DNA of 64,000 bases from Rheinheimera lutimaris (GTDB taxonomy: Bacteria > Pseudomonadota > Gammaproteobacteria > Enterobacterales > Alteromonadaceae): positions 282,456 to 346,455 of the forward strand of contig NZ_JABSOD010000001.1 of NCBI RefSeq assembly GCF_013283795.1, given 5' to 3'. The position numbers and the translations under genes are program-made. The notes under the pieces were generated by a model that was not told the DNA's origin, ran no database searches, and was given only the letters and a program-made list of their open reading frames with translations. Of this stretch, positions 9,308 through 16,608 are shown in pieces. Numbering within the stretch: the stretch's first letter is position 1; each line of letters starts with the position of its first letter.

Positions 9308-10819
9308 TTATTCGTCGGCACGTTCACACTGATAACAGCCCGGACTACGCGGGCAACTGTTACCGCGGGCGCAAATAAGCTGCACCGGTTTTTGTAAGCT
9401 GCGTGCCACCCAGTTAATATTCAAAATATTCGCCACACTGGTCAGCGCCGTTTGAATAGTTTTCGGCACTTTAGCACCGCCACTGCTACCCACACACAGC
9501 TGTTTTAACTGCGCCGCCATCGTATCAGCATCAACTCCCTGTGCCAGCAGCGCCGGATTTAAGTCGATACCGGCGCACAATACATGGGTATTGCCGGCCA
9601 GATCACTGACTTTAGTCGACTCGCAACAGTAAATACGCGGCGCACCGTTCACATCCAGCAATGATAACTGTGCCGAACTGCTGACACCTTCAACATCAAA
9701 CATCCGAAACACCGCCCAATGCTGACAAGGGTCTTCAACCTGACGCATATTGCCCCACGGCAGCGGAATGCCATTACCGCGATACACCGCTTTAAGTTTA
9801 CCAGGCGTATAAGCATCAAAATAATGCCAGTGAGTATAAGGCGATACCGCCGTCATGCGCCGCATCGCCACCGATGCCGACACCCCGGCCTGCTGATGCG
9901 TGCTGATCTCATAGCCGTGACGGTCCAGTAACTGGCGAAACGGCAGCTTAGGGCACAGCAGCGCACCGGCAAAAAAGCTCGATTCAAAATCACGCCAGGC
10001 ATGCAAAATATCCTGCGGTTGCACGGCAGTGGAATCCGACAAGTCATCATCACGCGCACCACCCACCATCATACTGCTTTTTACACCGTCTTTATTGTGC
10101 AGCACAGCATGGCCGATATGTACCGCCAGTTCATACTTTAACCGCGTAGGGAACTGCTGCAGTAAGCTGTTTAAATGCAACGTATTGGGCGGGGTGAAAA
10201 ACGAGGTAGAAACGTTTTTTGATAAAACCCCCAGCTCGTCCAGCAGCTCCTTTGGTGCTTCGGTAAACCACTTAATGCTTAAACCCAGCTGTTTAATAAT
10301 TGCCAGTAAGTCTTCGACACTCAGCGGCATGCGTTTTTGCCCGACATCCTCCGCTGCCCGCTCCAGTTCAGGAAAATGATTTTGGTTGTGCTCCTGATGT
10401 GCACGAATTAATAACTGAGCAAACTGCTTACCGCTGGTGCCGGTTTGCGACAACATTTCCGGAATAGCGATTTGTAAAATGTCATTAGAAAACAAAAAGC
10501 CCGGCTCCAGCGCCATACCGCTGATGCCGCCTTTACTGCCTTTTTGCGGTGTTAAGTCTTCGCCGGCATCTTCACCATCGAGAAACCAGTCGATGTCTTT
10601 TTGAAATACTTCGGCAATCACCTCCAGCATTTCAATGCCGGGCACACGCTTACCGCGCTCAATCATCGACAAATATGACACCGACGGCGCCTGCTCCGGG
10701 TTAACCCGAATGCAGCGGGTGGATAGGTCTTCCATGGTTAAGTTATTACGTTTTCTCAGGTTTCTTATCTTGGTTCCGAGAAAATGCGACTTTCTGAGCA
10801 GGCTTTTGTTTATTTTCAT
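9308..10819 (-). CDS. XRE-type short-chain acyl/RamB-like transcriptional regulator with DUF3612
   Basis: The 503-residue product has an N-terminal XRE helix-turn-helix (about 14-75; LGTKIRNLRKRNNLTMEDLS, SYLSMIERGKRVPGIEML). A middle region and an IrrE/ImmA-like segment (about 230-300) follow, then a Cys-rich C-terminus (CPRSPGCYQC). This layout matches the ScfR/RamB group and, in gammaproteobacteria, DUF3612 regulators that I recall lying beside glyoxylate-shunt genes. No aceA or aceB is in this window. The divergent gene instead encodes a malate synthase G-derived domain, which supports a link to acetate/glyoxylate metabolism. A three-unit repeat at its 5' end suggests autoregulation. Confidence 0.8.
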   Translation of the reverse strand: MKINKSLLRKSHFLGTKIRNLRKRNNLTMEDLSTRCIRVNPEQAPSVSYLSMIERGKRVPGIEMLEVIAEVFQKDIDWFLDGEDAGEDLTPQKGSKGGISGMALEPGFLFSNDILQIAIPEMLSQTGTSGKQFAQLLIRAHQEHNQNHFPELERAAEDVGQKRMPLSVEDLLAIIKQLGLSIKWFTEAPKELLDELGVLSKNVSTSFFTPPNTLHLNSLLQQFPTRLKYELAVHIGHAVLHNKDGVKSSMMVGGARDDDLSDSTAVQPQDILHAWRDFESSFFAGALLCPKLPFRQLLDRHGYEISTHQQAGVSASVAMRRMTAVSPYTHWHYFDAYTPGKLKAVYRGNGIPLPWGNMRQVEDPCQHWAVFRMFDVEGVSSSAQLSLLDVNGAPRIYCCESTKVSDLAGNTHVLCAGIDLNPALLAQGVDADTMAAQLKQLCVGSSGGAKVPKTIQTALTSVANILNINWVARSLQKPVQLICARGNSCPRSPGCYQCERADE

Positions 10820-10821
10820 TT

Positions 10822-10858
10822 TGTAAAATTCACACTGTAAAATTTTTATTGTGAAATT
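10822..10858. promoter_or_regulatory. Three direct repeats, candidate operator of the DUF3612 regulator
   Basis: TGTAAAATT (10822-10830), TGTAAAATT (10836-10844) and TGTGAAATT (10850-10858) occur at an exact 14-bp period, beginning 3 bp outside the regulator's start codon. This is an iteron-like arrangement expected of an autoregulatory operator. The regulator bound is inferred from position only. Confidence 0.55.
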
Positions 10859-10934
10859 ATTCTGATTTTTAGCCTAGACTAGTTTTTAACCGATAGCAAC
10901 TGGTCTGCGTTCTGACAGACGCGGCAGAGGCGAC

Positions 10935-11028
10935 GGTCCGGAATCCTGATAGCGCAGCCACAGAGTGTCTGAGCGAACGCGTAAGCGGCAGCGAGTTGCT
11001 GTGGCGAGCACAGCAGGAATTGCGGACC
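10935..11028. repeat. Structured intergenic repeat, copy 3, in the leader of the malate synthase-like gene
   Basis: A 94-nt foldback: GGTCCG (10935-10940) with CGGACC (11023-11028), AATCCTG with CAGGAATT, GCCACAG (10957-10963) with CTGTGGC (10999-11005). Conserved GTGTCTGAGC and GCGAGTTG flank an apical CGC-GTAA-GCG loop. Compared with copy 2, the outer stem and the CCCG/CGGG stem have changed on both sides at once. It ends 54 bp before the start codon at 11083, so it would lie in the mRNA leader if transcription starts upstream. Confidence 0.8.
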
Positions 11029-11082
11029 AAAGCTATACACAATTACCGGCAACAAGAGATCACAAAAGACGAGGATGACATC

Positions 11083-11598
11083 ATGACAACACTGGCCCAA
11101 CAACACAGCACTCCATCACAGAGCCATACCGCCTGGATGGCGACCGAGCTTAGCGTGATTAACGAGCTGAACCAGCGCCATGTCAAACAGGTAATGGATT
11201 ACTCAAAAGGCTTTTTAGACAAAACCTTTCCGCTGCAGCAAGGCTCGCACAAAGACGTATGCAGCTATGTGGTGTACTACCAGCAACTGCTGGCGTTTTT
11301 TGCCGACGGCAGCACCAGCGGCCTGCAAAACCCGGCACAGTTTGTGGCTTTAAGCGGCCATCGCGAAGCGCCCTGCTCTATTGTACTGAACAATAATGGC
11401 CGCCATGTCGAGCTTATCTTAAACCGCAGCGGCATTAACGGTTGCCGGGATAAAGCCAGCATTGACGATATTCAGCTGCAAACCTCTGAGCCGGATTGCG
11501 TTTGGTTTAGCATGGTAACCGGCCGCCAGGTAGCTTGCGCCCACAAAGGCAATAAGCAGTTTACCTGCAAAGACGGCTTGCCATATTCACTGGCATAG
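11083..11598 (+). CDS. Stand-alone malate synthase G alpha/beta-domain homologue, no catalytic barrel
   Basis: The 171-residue protein aligns by eye with the inserted alpha/beta domain of malate synthase G (GlcB). Shared blocks include GFLDKTFPLQQGS (GlcB FLDESLPLENGS), NPAQFVALSG (TPAQFVGYRG), VLNNNGRHVEL (LLKNNGLHIEL) and ASIDDIQLQTS (AHINDVIVEAA). Then it jumps past the DCEDSVAAVDAEDK barrel strand to a segment resembling LLGLMQG...KNGRQ. The TIM barrel with the catalytic Arg and acidic residues is absent, so it cannot be a malate synthase by itself. I chose the start at 11083 because GAGG lies 8 bp upstream; an in-frame ATG at 10996 falls inside the structured repeat. The neighbouring regulator suggests a glyoxylate-related role. 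Confidence 0.75.
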   Translation: MTTLAQQHSTPSQSHTAWMATELSVINELNQRHVKQVMDYSKGFLDKTFPLQQGSHKDVCSYVVYYQQLLAFFADGSTSGLQNPAQFVALSGHREAPCSIVLNNNGRHVELILNRSGINGCRDKASIDDIQLQTSEPDCVWFSMVTGRQVACAHKGNKQFTCKDGLPYSLA

Positions 11599-11623
11599 CA
11601 TCACCGCGACTTAACCTCATCAT

Positions 11624-11647
11624 ACCGGGCAGCTTACGCTGTCCGGT
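11624..11647 (+). terminator. Probable terminator
   Basis: ACCGGGCAGC pairs with GCTGTCCGGT (one G-T wobble, 4-nt loop) 26 bp after the stop of the malate synthase-like gene. The following sequence is T-rich but has no uninterrupted T-run. Confidence 0.5.
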
Positions 11648-11758
11648 TATTCTGCTTTTCAGCAGGCAAATAGCGCTTTAACATAAAACCGGTTCTGTGT
11701 AACATCTTTGCTCCATATTTACAGCTTGTTTTAATTTCCGGCTTAGCCTTGAGGCATG

Positions 11759-12061
11759 ATGAAACATTTAACTGCTGCACTGGTGATCAGTGCCTTGTTG
11801 ATATTAAATGGCTGCACCGTACTGGGTATCATTGTTGATAATAAAGTGGATGATAAAAACGATAACCCTATAGTACCGCCCGGCAGCCATGTACCAGCAA
11901 AAGTGGAACCTTCTTTTGCCAGCGAGGGTCTGGAGGCTGACATCGCTATCGTAAAGCTGATTAAAAACGCCATTTTACCGGCTAAACCCAAGCCCAAAGT
12001 ACGCTGCGGCATAGAAAATGGTCTGCGCATTTGTTACGAAGAAGGCGCAGAAGGTTATTAA
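11759..12061 (+). CDS. Small lipoprotein of unknown function
   Basis: The 100-residue product begins with a signal peptide that ends in the lipobox ILNGC (Cys about 19), so it is expected to be a lipoprotein. The mature part is short, Lys/Pro-rich in its centre (AKPKPK), and contains two cysteines near the C-terminus (VRCGIENGLRICYEE) that could form a disulfide. Two ATG codons stand in tandem; I prefer the second (11759) because the GAGG at 11751 is too close to the first. I do not recognise the family. Confidence 0.7.
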   Translation: MKHLTAALVISALLILNGCTVLGIIVDNKVDDKNDNPIVPPGSHVPAKVEPSFASEGLEADIAIVKLIKNAILPAKPKPKVRCGIENGLRICYEEGAEGY

Positions 12062-12153
12062 TACTTAAGCCGCTGAAGGCATCGCACTCAAACCAATTCT
12101 CGCTTTGCCAGATTTTTTCTATACGTCACTGCTCTAAAACGCCACGGTAATCG

Positions 12154-12159
12154 TATAAT
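12154..12159 (+). promoter_or_regulatory. Candidate -10 box for the VOC/cupin genes
   Basis: A perfect TATAAT lies 42 bp upstream of the gene at 12202. No good -35 is visible at 16-18 bp, so only the -10 element is supported. Confidence 0.4.
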
Positions 12160-12201
12160 GCTGCCATATTAAAATTTCCTTATATTTGATGGAGCAAAAC
12201 C

Positions 12202-12573
12202 ATGATTAGCTATGTCACTCTGGGCGTGAACGATTTAACCGCAGCCAAGGCTTTTTACGGCGCACTATTGGGCGATTTAGGCGGTAAAAACCTGTTAGAT
12301 ATGGGCCGCATCGCTTTCTTTGGTAAAAGCATGGCGCAGCCAATGCTGGCGGTATGTGAGCCTTTTAATAAGCAAGCCGCTAACCCTGGCAACGGTAATA
12401 TGGTGTCATTCCAACCAGGTTCAAAAGAAAAAGTAGATGCGCTGTACCAAAAAGCCATCGCTTTAGGCGCCAGCTGCGATGGTGCACCGGGGCAGCGGAT
12501 TGGAAACACCTTTTACGGCGCCTATGTCAAAGATGCTGATGGCAATAAACTATGCTTTTGTCACTTTGGTTAG
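12202..12573 (+). CDS. VOC-superfamily (glyoxalase/bleomycin resistance-like) protein
   Basis: The 123-residue, single-module protein has the start of a vicinal-oxygen-chelate fold: ISYVTLGVNDLTAAKAFYGA, typical of glyoxalase-like proteins, and ends with the paired half GNTFYGAYVKDADGNKLCF. The usual metal-ligand Glu at the end (as in DPDGNxxE) is replaced by Cys/Phe (DADGNKLCF), so metal dependence is doubtful. The substrate is unknown. It is 13 bp upstream of the cupin gene, so the two are probably co-transcribed. The start follows ATGGAGCAAAACC, with GGAG at good spacing. Confidence 0.85.
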   Translation: MISYVTLGVNDLTAAKAFYGALLGDLGGKNLLDMGRIAFFGKSMAQPMLAVCEPFNKQAANPGNGNMVSFQPGSKEKVDALYQKAIALGASCDGAPGQRIGNTFYGAYVKDADGNKLCFCHFG

Positions 12574-12586
12574 GTTTTAGCACACT

Positions 12587-13288
12587 ATGCAGGTAAACAG
12601 CGATTTTTCCCGTCGCGTAGTGGTATTGCCGGAACAATACCACTTTATTGATTCGCCTTTAGCCGGTGTCAGCAGAATGATGCTGGACCGGGCAGGCGCA
12701 GAGGTAGCCCGCGCCACCAGCATAGTGCGTTATGCCGCCGGCAGTGGCTATAGCAGCCATACGCATGGCGGTGGCGAAGAAATACTGGTGTTGGATGGCG
12801 TGTTCAGTGATGAACACGGCGACTATCCGGCCGGCACTTATTTGCGTAACCCACCGGGTAGCTCACATCAGCCTTTTTCCCGCGATGGTTGCACCTTATT
12901 GGTCAAACTGTGGCAGTTTGCCGCTGATGATGATCAGCAACTGGTGCTTGATACAAATAAAGCGCAGTGGCAGCCGGGGTTAGTGCCCGGGTTATCCGTG
13001 TTACCGCTGCACGAGCATAACGGTGTCAGCACTGCACTGGTGCGTTGGGCACCTGATACCTTATTTAACCGTCATATTCATGTTGGCGGTGAAGAGATAC
13101 TGGTGCTTGAGGGTCTGTTTTGTGATGAGCACGGCCGTTATGCTGCAAACAGCTGGCTACGTAGCCCGCGTTACAGCACCCATACTCCGTTTACCCTTGA
13201 GCAAGGCGCATTAATTTACGTTAAAGTCGGGCATCTGGGTGCCGGCTTGATGGGGGATCAGTTTATTGAGGCGGTAACGACGACATGA
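12587..13288 (+). CDS. Tandem ChrR-type cupin protein
   Basis: The 233-residue protein consists of two copies of a cupin domain of the anti-sigma ChrR type. Repeat 1 (about 45-120) carries YSSHTHGGGEEILVLDGVFSDEHG; repeat 2 (about 150-225) carries FNRHIHVGGEEILVLEGLFCDEHG. The H-x-H...E pattern in both halves is the usual cupin metal site, so both sites could bind Zn, Fe or Mn. There is no zinc-binding ASD domain as in ChrR, so it is not an anti-sigma factor as such. It likely shares an mRNA with the VOC gene. The enzymatic or sensing role is unknown. Confidence 0.85.
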   Translation: MQVNSDFSRRVVVLPEQYHFIDSPLAGVSRMMLDRAGAEVARATSIVRYAAGSGYSSHTHGGGEEILVLDGVFSDEHGDYPAGTYLRNPPGSSHQPFSRDGCTLLVKLWQFAADDDQQLVLDTNKAQWQPGLVPGLSVLPLHEHNGVSTALVRWAPDTLFNRHIHVGGEEILVLEGLFCDEHGRYAANSWLRSPRYSTHTPFTLEQGALIYVKVGHLGAGLMGDQFIEAVTTT

Positions 13289-13331
13289 ACCGGCATTTCA
13301 GCTTACCATCAATAAGGTTACCAAGACGTAT

Positions 13332-14348
13332 ATGGATTCATTGACACAACTCACCCTGGGCGCCGCTGTCGCCGTTGTCGCACTGGGTAAACAGCCCGGC
13401 AGCAAAGTCAGAGTGGCATTAACCGGCGCAGTACTGGGCACTTTGCCTGATTTAGATGTGATTATTGATTACGGTGACGTGGTCAGTAATATGGTGCTGC
13501 ACCGCACTGAAAGCCATGCCCTGTTTTATCAAACACTGTTGTCGCCACTGCTGGCCTGGCTGGCGGCGCTGTGCTGCAAACAGCAGCAATATTACCTGCG
13601 CTGGTTACTGGCCAGTTGGCTTATTCTGCTGACCCACACCGGTATTGATGCCATGACCGTTTATGGCACGCAGTTCGGCTTGCCCTTTACCAATACCCCT
13701 TTTGCAGTGGGCAGTATCTTTATTATCGACCCGCTGTATACACTACCATTGCTTATCGGCGTCAGCTGGTTCTTGTTATCCCGGTTAAACCGCGGTTACC
13801 GGGCAAATATAGCCGGCTTGCTGTTATCGTCTGCTTATATGCTGTGGAGCGTATTGGCACAACAGCATGTCAGTAATATTGCTGCGCAAAATGCACAACA
13901 GCAATTAGGCGACTATCAGCGAATACTGGTAACCCCGGCGCCATTAAATACTCTGCTTTGGCGCATTGTAATAATGACAGAACAAGGCTATGCCGAGGGC
14001 TTTTACTCTTTGCTGGATGAAACACAGCAGATCAGTTTCAGCTTGATACAACAAGACAACACATTAAAGCAGCAGTACGCCACACTTAAACCGGTGCAAC
14101 AACTGCAATGGTTCAGCCGCGGCTTTTACGCACTGGAGAGGCAGGAAGATAAACTGCTGCTTACCGACCTGCGAATGGGGCAACAAGGCAGTTATGCCTT
14201 TCAATTTGTCGTCGATCCGCTAAACCGCACTGCGGTAACTCAGCTGCCGATGCGCCGGGACAGCGCTGTTGCCTTACCCTGGCTGTGGCAGCGCATGTGG
14301 GGCACACCGCTGCCGTCGCCTTATACGGTAGTGCAACTCAGTCATTAA
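13332..14348 (+). CDS. DUF457/YdjM-type membrane-bound metal-dependent hydrolase
   Basis: The 338-residue protein begins MDSLTQLTLGAAVAVVALG and has the family's GTLPDLDVIIDYGD and HRTESHALFYQTLLSP segments, followed by LLTHTGIDAMT. These His/Asp clusters are the putative metal ligands of the LexA-regulated YdjM-like inner membrane hydrolases. About four membrane helices lie in the first 180 residues. The C-terminal 150 residues form a soluble domain. The substrate is unknown. It lies 43 bp after the cupin gene and could be read through from it. No LexA box is obvious upstream. Confidence 0.85.
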   Translation: MDSLTQLTLGAAVAVVALGKQPGSKVRVALTGAVLGTLPDLDVIIDYGDVVSNMVLHRTESHALFYQTLLSPLLAWLAALCCKQQQYYLRWLLASWLILLTHTGIDAMTVYGTQFGLPFTNTPFAVGSIFIIDPLYTLPLLIGVSWFLLSRLNRGYRANIAGLLLSSAYMLWSVLAQQHVSNIAAQNAQQQLGDYQRILVTPAPLNTLLWRIVIMTEQGYAEGFYSLLDETQQISFSLIQQDNTLKQQYATLKPVQQLQWFSRGFYALERQEDKLLLTDLRMGQQGSYAFQFVVDPLNRTAVTQLPMRRDSAVALPWLWQRMWGTPLPSPYTVVQLSH

Positions 14349-14367
14349 GCCGCTGTATATAGATAGC

Positions 14368-14868
14368 TCAGCCGATAATATTGTAGCCGGACCAGTCCGG
14401 CCGCATAGCCTGGCTTTGGCCGGAAGCAGTAAGGTGGATATAGTGTCCTTGCAGCTGTTCCAGCGCAATACAGTCGTCCAGTTCGAGTAAATCATCTTTG
14501 TGCGGACTGTCGGCATCGGTTAATAAACGCTGCTTCGCCTTAGCCTTGGCTTCAGCGGCCGAACAGGCCACACACAACATAAAATCATGTTGCTCGGCGA
14601 TTTTATCGGCGTAATAACCACCAAAATTAACAAAATATAATTTAATATCAGCATCTTGTGGTTCACTTTGCAGACTAACTTTATAACCGTCTATATTATT
14701 TACCACCATATAGCTGTCGATATGCAAGCCTTTTACCGTACCAAACCATTGCTGACACAATTGCGTATAGGTGTCTTCAATACGCGCAGCGGCGACAAAG
14801 CGCACATCGTGCAGCTCTATATTGGCGCCGGGCGCTGTGCCGCCGATATAAACTAAAAATAATTGCAT
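14368..14868 (-). CDS. DUF1543 domain protein
   Basis: The 166-residue protein matches DUF1543: FLVYIGGTAPGANIELHDVRF at the N-terminus, a central IDSYMVVNNIDGYKV stretch, and LYFVNFGGYYADKIAEQH. The C-terminal half repeats the fold (HKDDLLELDDCIAL). Its function is unknown. It is convergent with the DUF457 hydrolase gene, 19 bp away, and divergent from the histidine kinase gene across 135 bp in which I see no clear operator. Confidence 0.85.
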   Translation of the reverse strand: MQLFLVYIGGTAPGANIELHDVRFVAAARIEDTYTQLCQQWFGTVKGLHIDSYMVVNNIDGYKVSLQSEPQDADIKLYFVNFGGYYADKIAEQHDFMLCVACSAAEAKAKAKQRLLTDADSPHKDDLLELDDCIALEQLQGHYIHLTASGQSQAMRPDWSGYNIIG

Positions 14869-15003
14869 GGTTTTCTTCTTCCCTGGTTAAAGGGCGCAGT
14901 ATAACGACAACTGTGTTTTGCCTCCAGCAACAGTTAGGTTAAGCTGCTAAGCTAGCTGAATAAAACACTATTTCAACAACGTCGGCCTGATGGAATTACC
15001 ACG

Positions 15004-16608
15004 ATGAAAGCGGCGCTACCGGATAACGAACAGCAACGACTGCATAACTTATACCAGTTAGAGATCCTCGATACCGCGCAGGAAGACGCTTTTGACGCCC
15101 TGACACAGCTGGCTGCCATGATCTGTGGCGTGCCCATCTCTGTTATTTCACTGATAGATAAAGACCGCCAGTGGTTTAAATCCAGACAAGGCATCGACGA
15201 CGTGCAGACAAGCCGCGATATTGCTTTTTGTGCTCATACCATTTTACAACCAGAGCAGATATTGCAAGTACCTGATGCTACTAAAGATTACCGTTTTGCT
15301 GATAATCCACAGGTATTGGCCCCGGGCGGCATACGTTTTTATGCCGGGGTACCGCTGGTGTTGGATAAAGGTCTGGCGCTTGGCACCCTGTGTGTGGTGG
15401 ATACGGTATGTAAAACGTTGACCAGTGCCCAGGTTACTGCCCTGCAACTGCTGGCTCGCCAGGCCAGTAAATTGCTCGAAGCCCGTAAACTGACGTTAGA
15501 TAACCAACAGAAAAGCGCCCTGTTGCTGCAAAGTGAGCAGCGATACCGTTCTATGCTGGAAAATCTGCCGGGCATTGTGTATCGCTGCCAAAACGACACC
15601 GACTGGAATATGTTGTTTATCAGTGATGAAGTGGCAGAGCTTACCGGTTTTAGCGCAGAAAACTTTGTCAGCGATCGCTCAGTAACCTTTACCCAACTTA
15701 CGTTTGAAGATGATATTCCGCGCTTATACCACACCGTGCAACAAGCGCTGGCCAAACAGCAAGGGTACGATGTGCAATACCGTATCACCAGCCGCAATGG
15801 CGAAGTAAAATGGCTGCAGGAACTGGGGCGCGGTATTTTTACCGCCGACGGCCAACTGCAATACCTCGATGGCTTTATCTGGGATATTACTGAACAAAAA
15901 ACCGTAGAGCAGCTGAAAAACCAGTTTGTATCTACCGTAAGCCATGAACTGCGCACGCCGCTGACCTCTATCAGCGGCTCACTTGGCCTGGTACTTGGCG
16001 GTGTGGCTGGTAACTTGCCCGATACCGCTAAGCAGATGCTGCAAATTGCCAGTGATAACTGCGAACGCCTAACTCATCTGATTAATGATCTGCTGGATAT
16101 AGAAAAGCTGATGGCAGGCAAAATTCAGCTCAACACCAGTGCGCTGCATGTGCATACGTTGCTGGAAAAATGCCGGCAGCAAAACCAGCCGTTTGCCGAC
16201 AAACATCTGTGCCAATTGGTGTTGTTGCCGGGGCCGGATCTCTGGCTCTCAGCAGATGAGCGCCGGCTGGAGCAGGTACTCACTAATTTATTGTCTAATG
16301 CCGCCAAGTTTTCTCCGGCTAATTCCCGAGTTGAGATCAGTGTCAGCCAACAGCGGCAGCTTGTCGAAATTGCGGTACTGGACCAGGGGCCGGGTATTGC
16401 CGACAGTTTTAAAGGTAAAATATTTCAAAAATTCTCACAGGCAGATGCAGCCGACTCCCGCTCAAAAGGCGGCACCGGGCTGGGGCTGGCAATATGTAAA
16501 GAGCTGATGCAGGCAATGCGCGGCGATATAGACTATGAAAACGTCGCCGGGGGTTGCCGTTTTTATATCAGACTGCCGTTGGCTAAAGCGCCGACGGAGC
16601 TAAAGTAA
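15004..16608 (+). CDS. GAF-PAS sensor histidine kinase
   Basis: The 534-residue cytosolic kinase has no membrane segment. Order: GAF (about 20-160, DRQWFKSRQGID), PAS with PAC (about 178-300), HisKA (about 303-370) with phospho-acceptor H314 in VSHELRTPLT, and HATPase (about 415-528) with N-box NLLSNAAKFSP, DQGPGIAD and GGTGLGLAI. All catalytic motifs are intact. It has no receiver or HPt domain of its own. The convergent neighbour supplies HPt, two receivers and GGDEF, and their 3' ends overlap by 26 bp. A kinase-to-phosphorelay-to-c-di-GMP link is therefore plausible. Confidence 0.92.
   Translation: MKAALPDNEQQRLHNLYQLEILDTAQEDAFDALTQLAAMICGVPISVISLIDKDRQWFKSRQGIDDVQTSRDIAFCAHTILQPEQILQVPDATKDYRFADNPQVLAPGGIRFYAGVPLVLDKGLALGTLCVVDTVCKTLTSAQVTALQLLARQASKLLEARKLTLDNQQKSALLLQSEQRYRSMLENLPGIVYRCQNDTDWNMLFISDEVAELTGFSAENFVSDRSVTFTQLTFEDDIPRLYHTVQQALAKQQGYDVQYRITSRNGEVKWLQELGRGIFTADGQLQYLDGFIWDITEQKTVEQLKNQFVSTVSHELRTPLTSISGSLGLVLGGVAGNLPDTAKQMLQIASDNCERLTHLINDLLDIEKLMAGKIQLNTSALHVHTLLEKCRQQNQPFADKHLCQLVLLPGPDLWLSADERRLEQVLTNLLSNAAKFSPANSRVEISVSQQRQLVEIAVLDQGPGIADSFKGKIFQKFSQADAADSRSKGGTGLGLAICKELMQAMRGDIDYENVAGGCRFYIRLPLAKAPTELK

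Noticed and set aside
9209..9397. Short plus-strand frame crossing the 90-nt palindrome
   Set aside because: It is mostly palindrome and antisense to the regulator's end; nothing supports translation.
10996..11082. Upstream start for the malate synthase-like protein
   Set aside because: The extra 29 codons fall inside and after the structured repeat; the ATG at 11083 has a better ribosome site and the homology begins after it.
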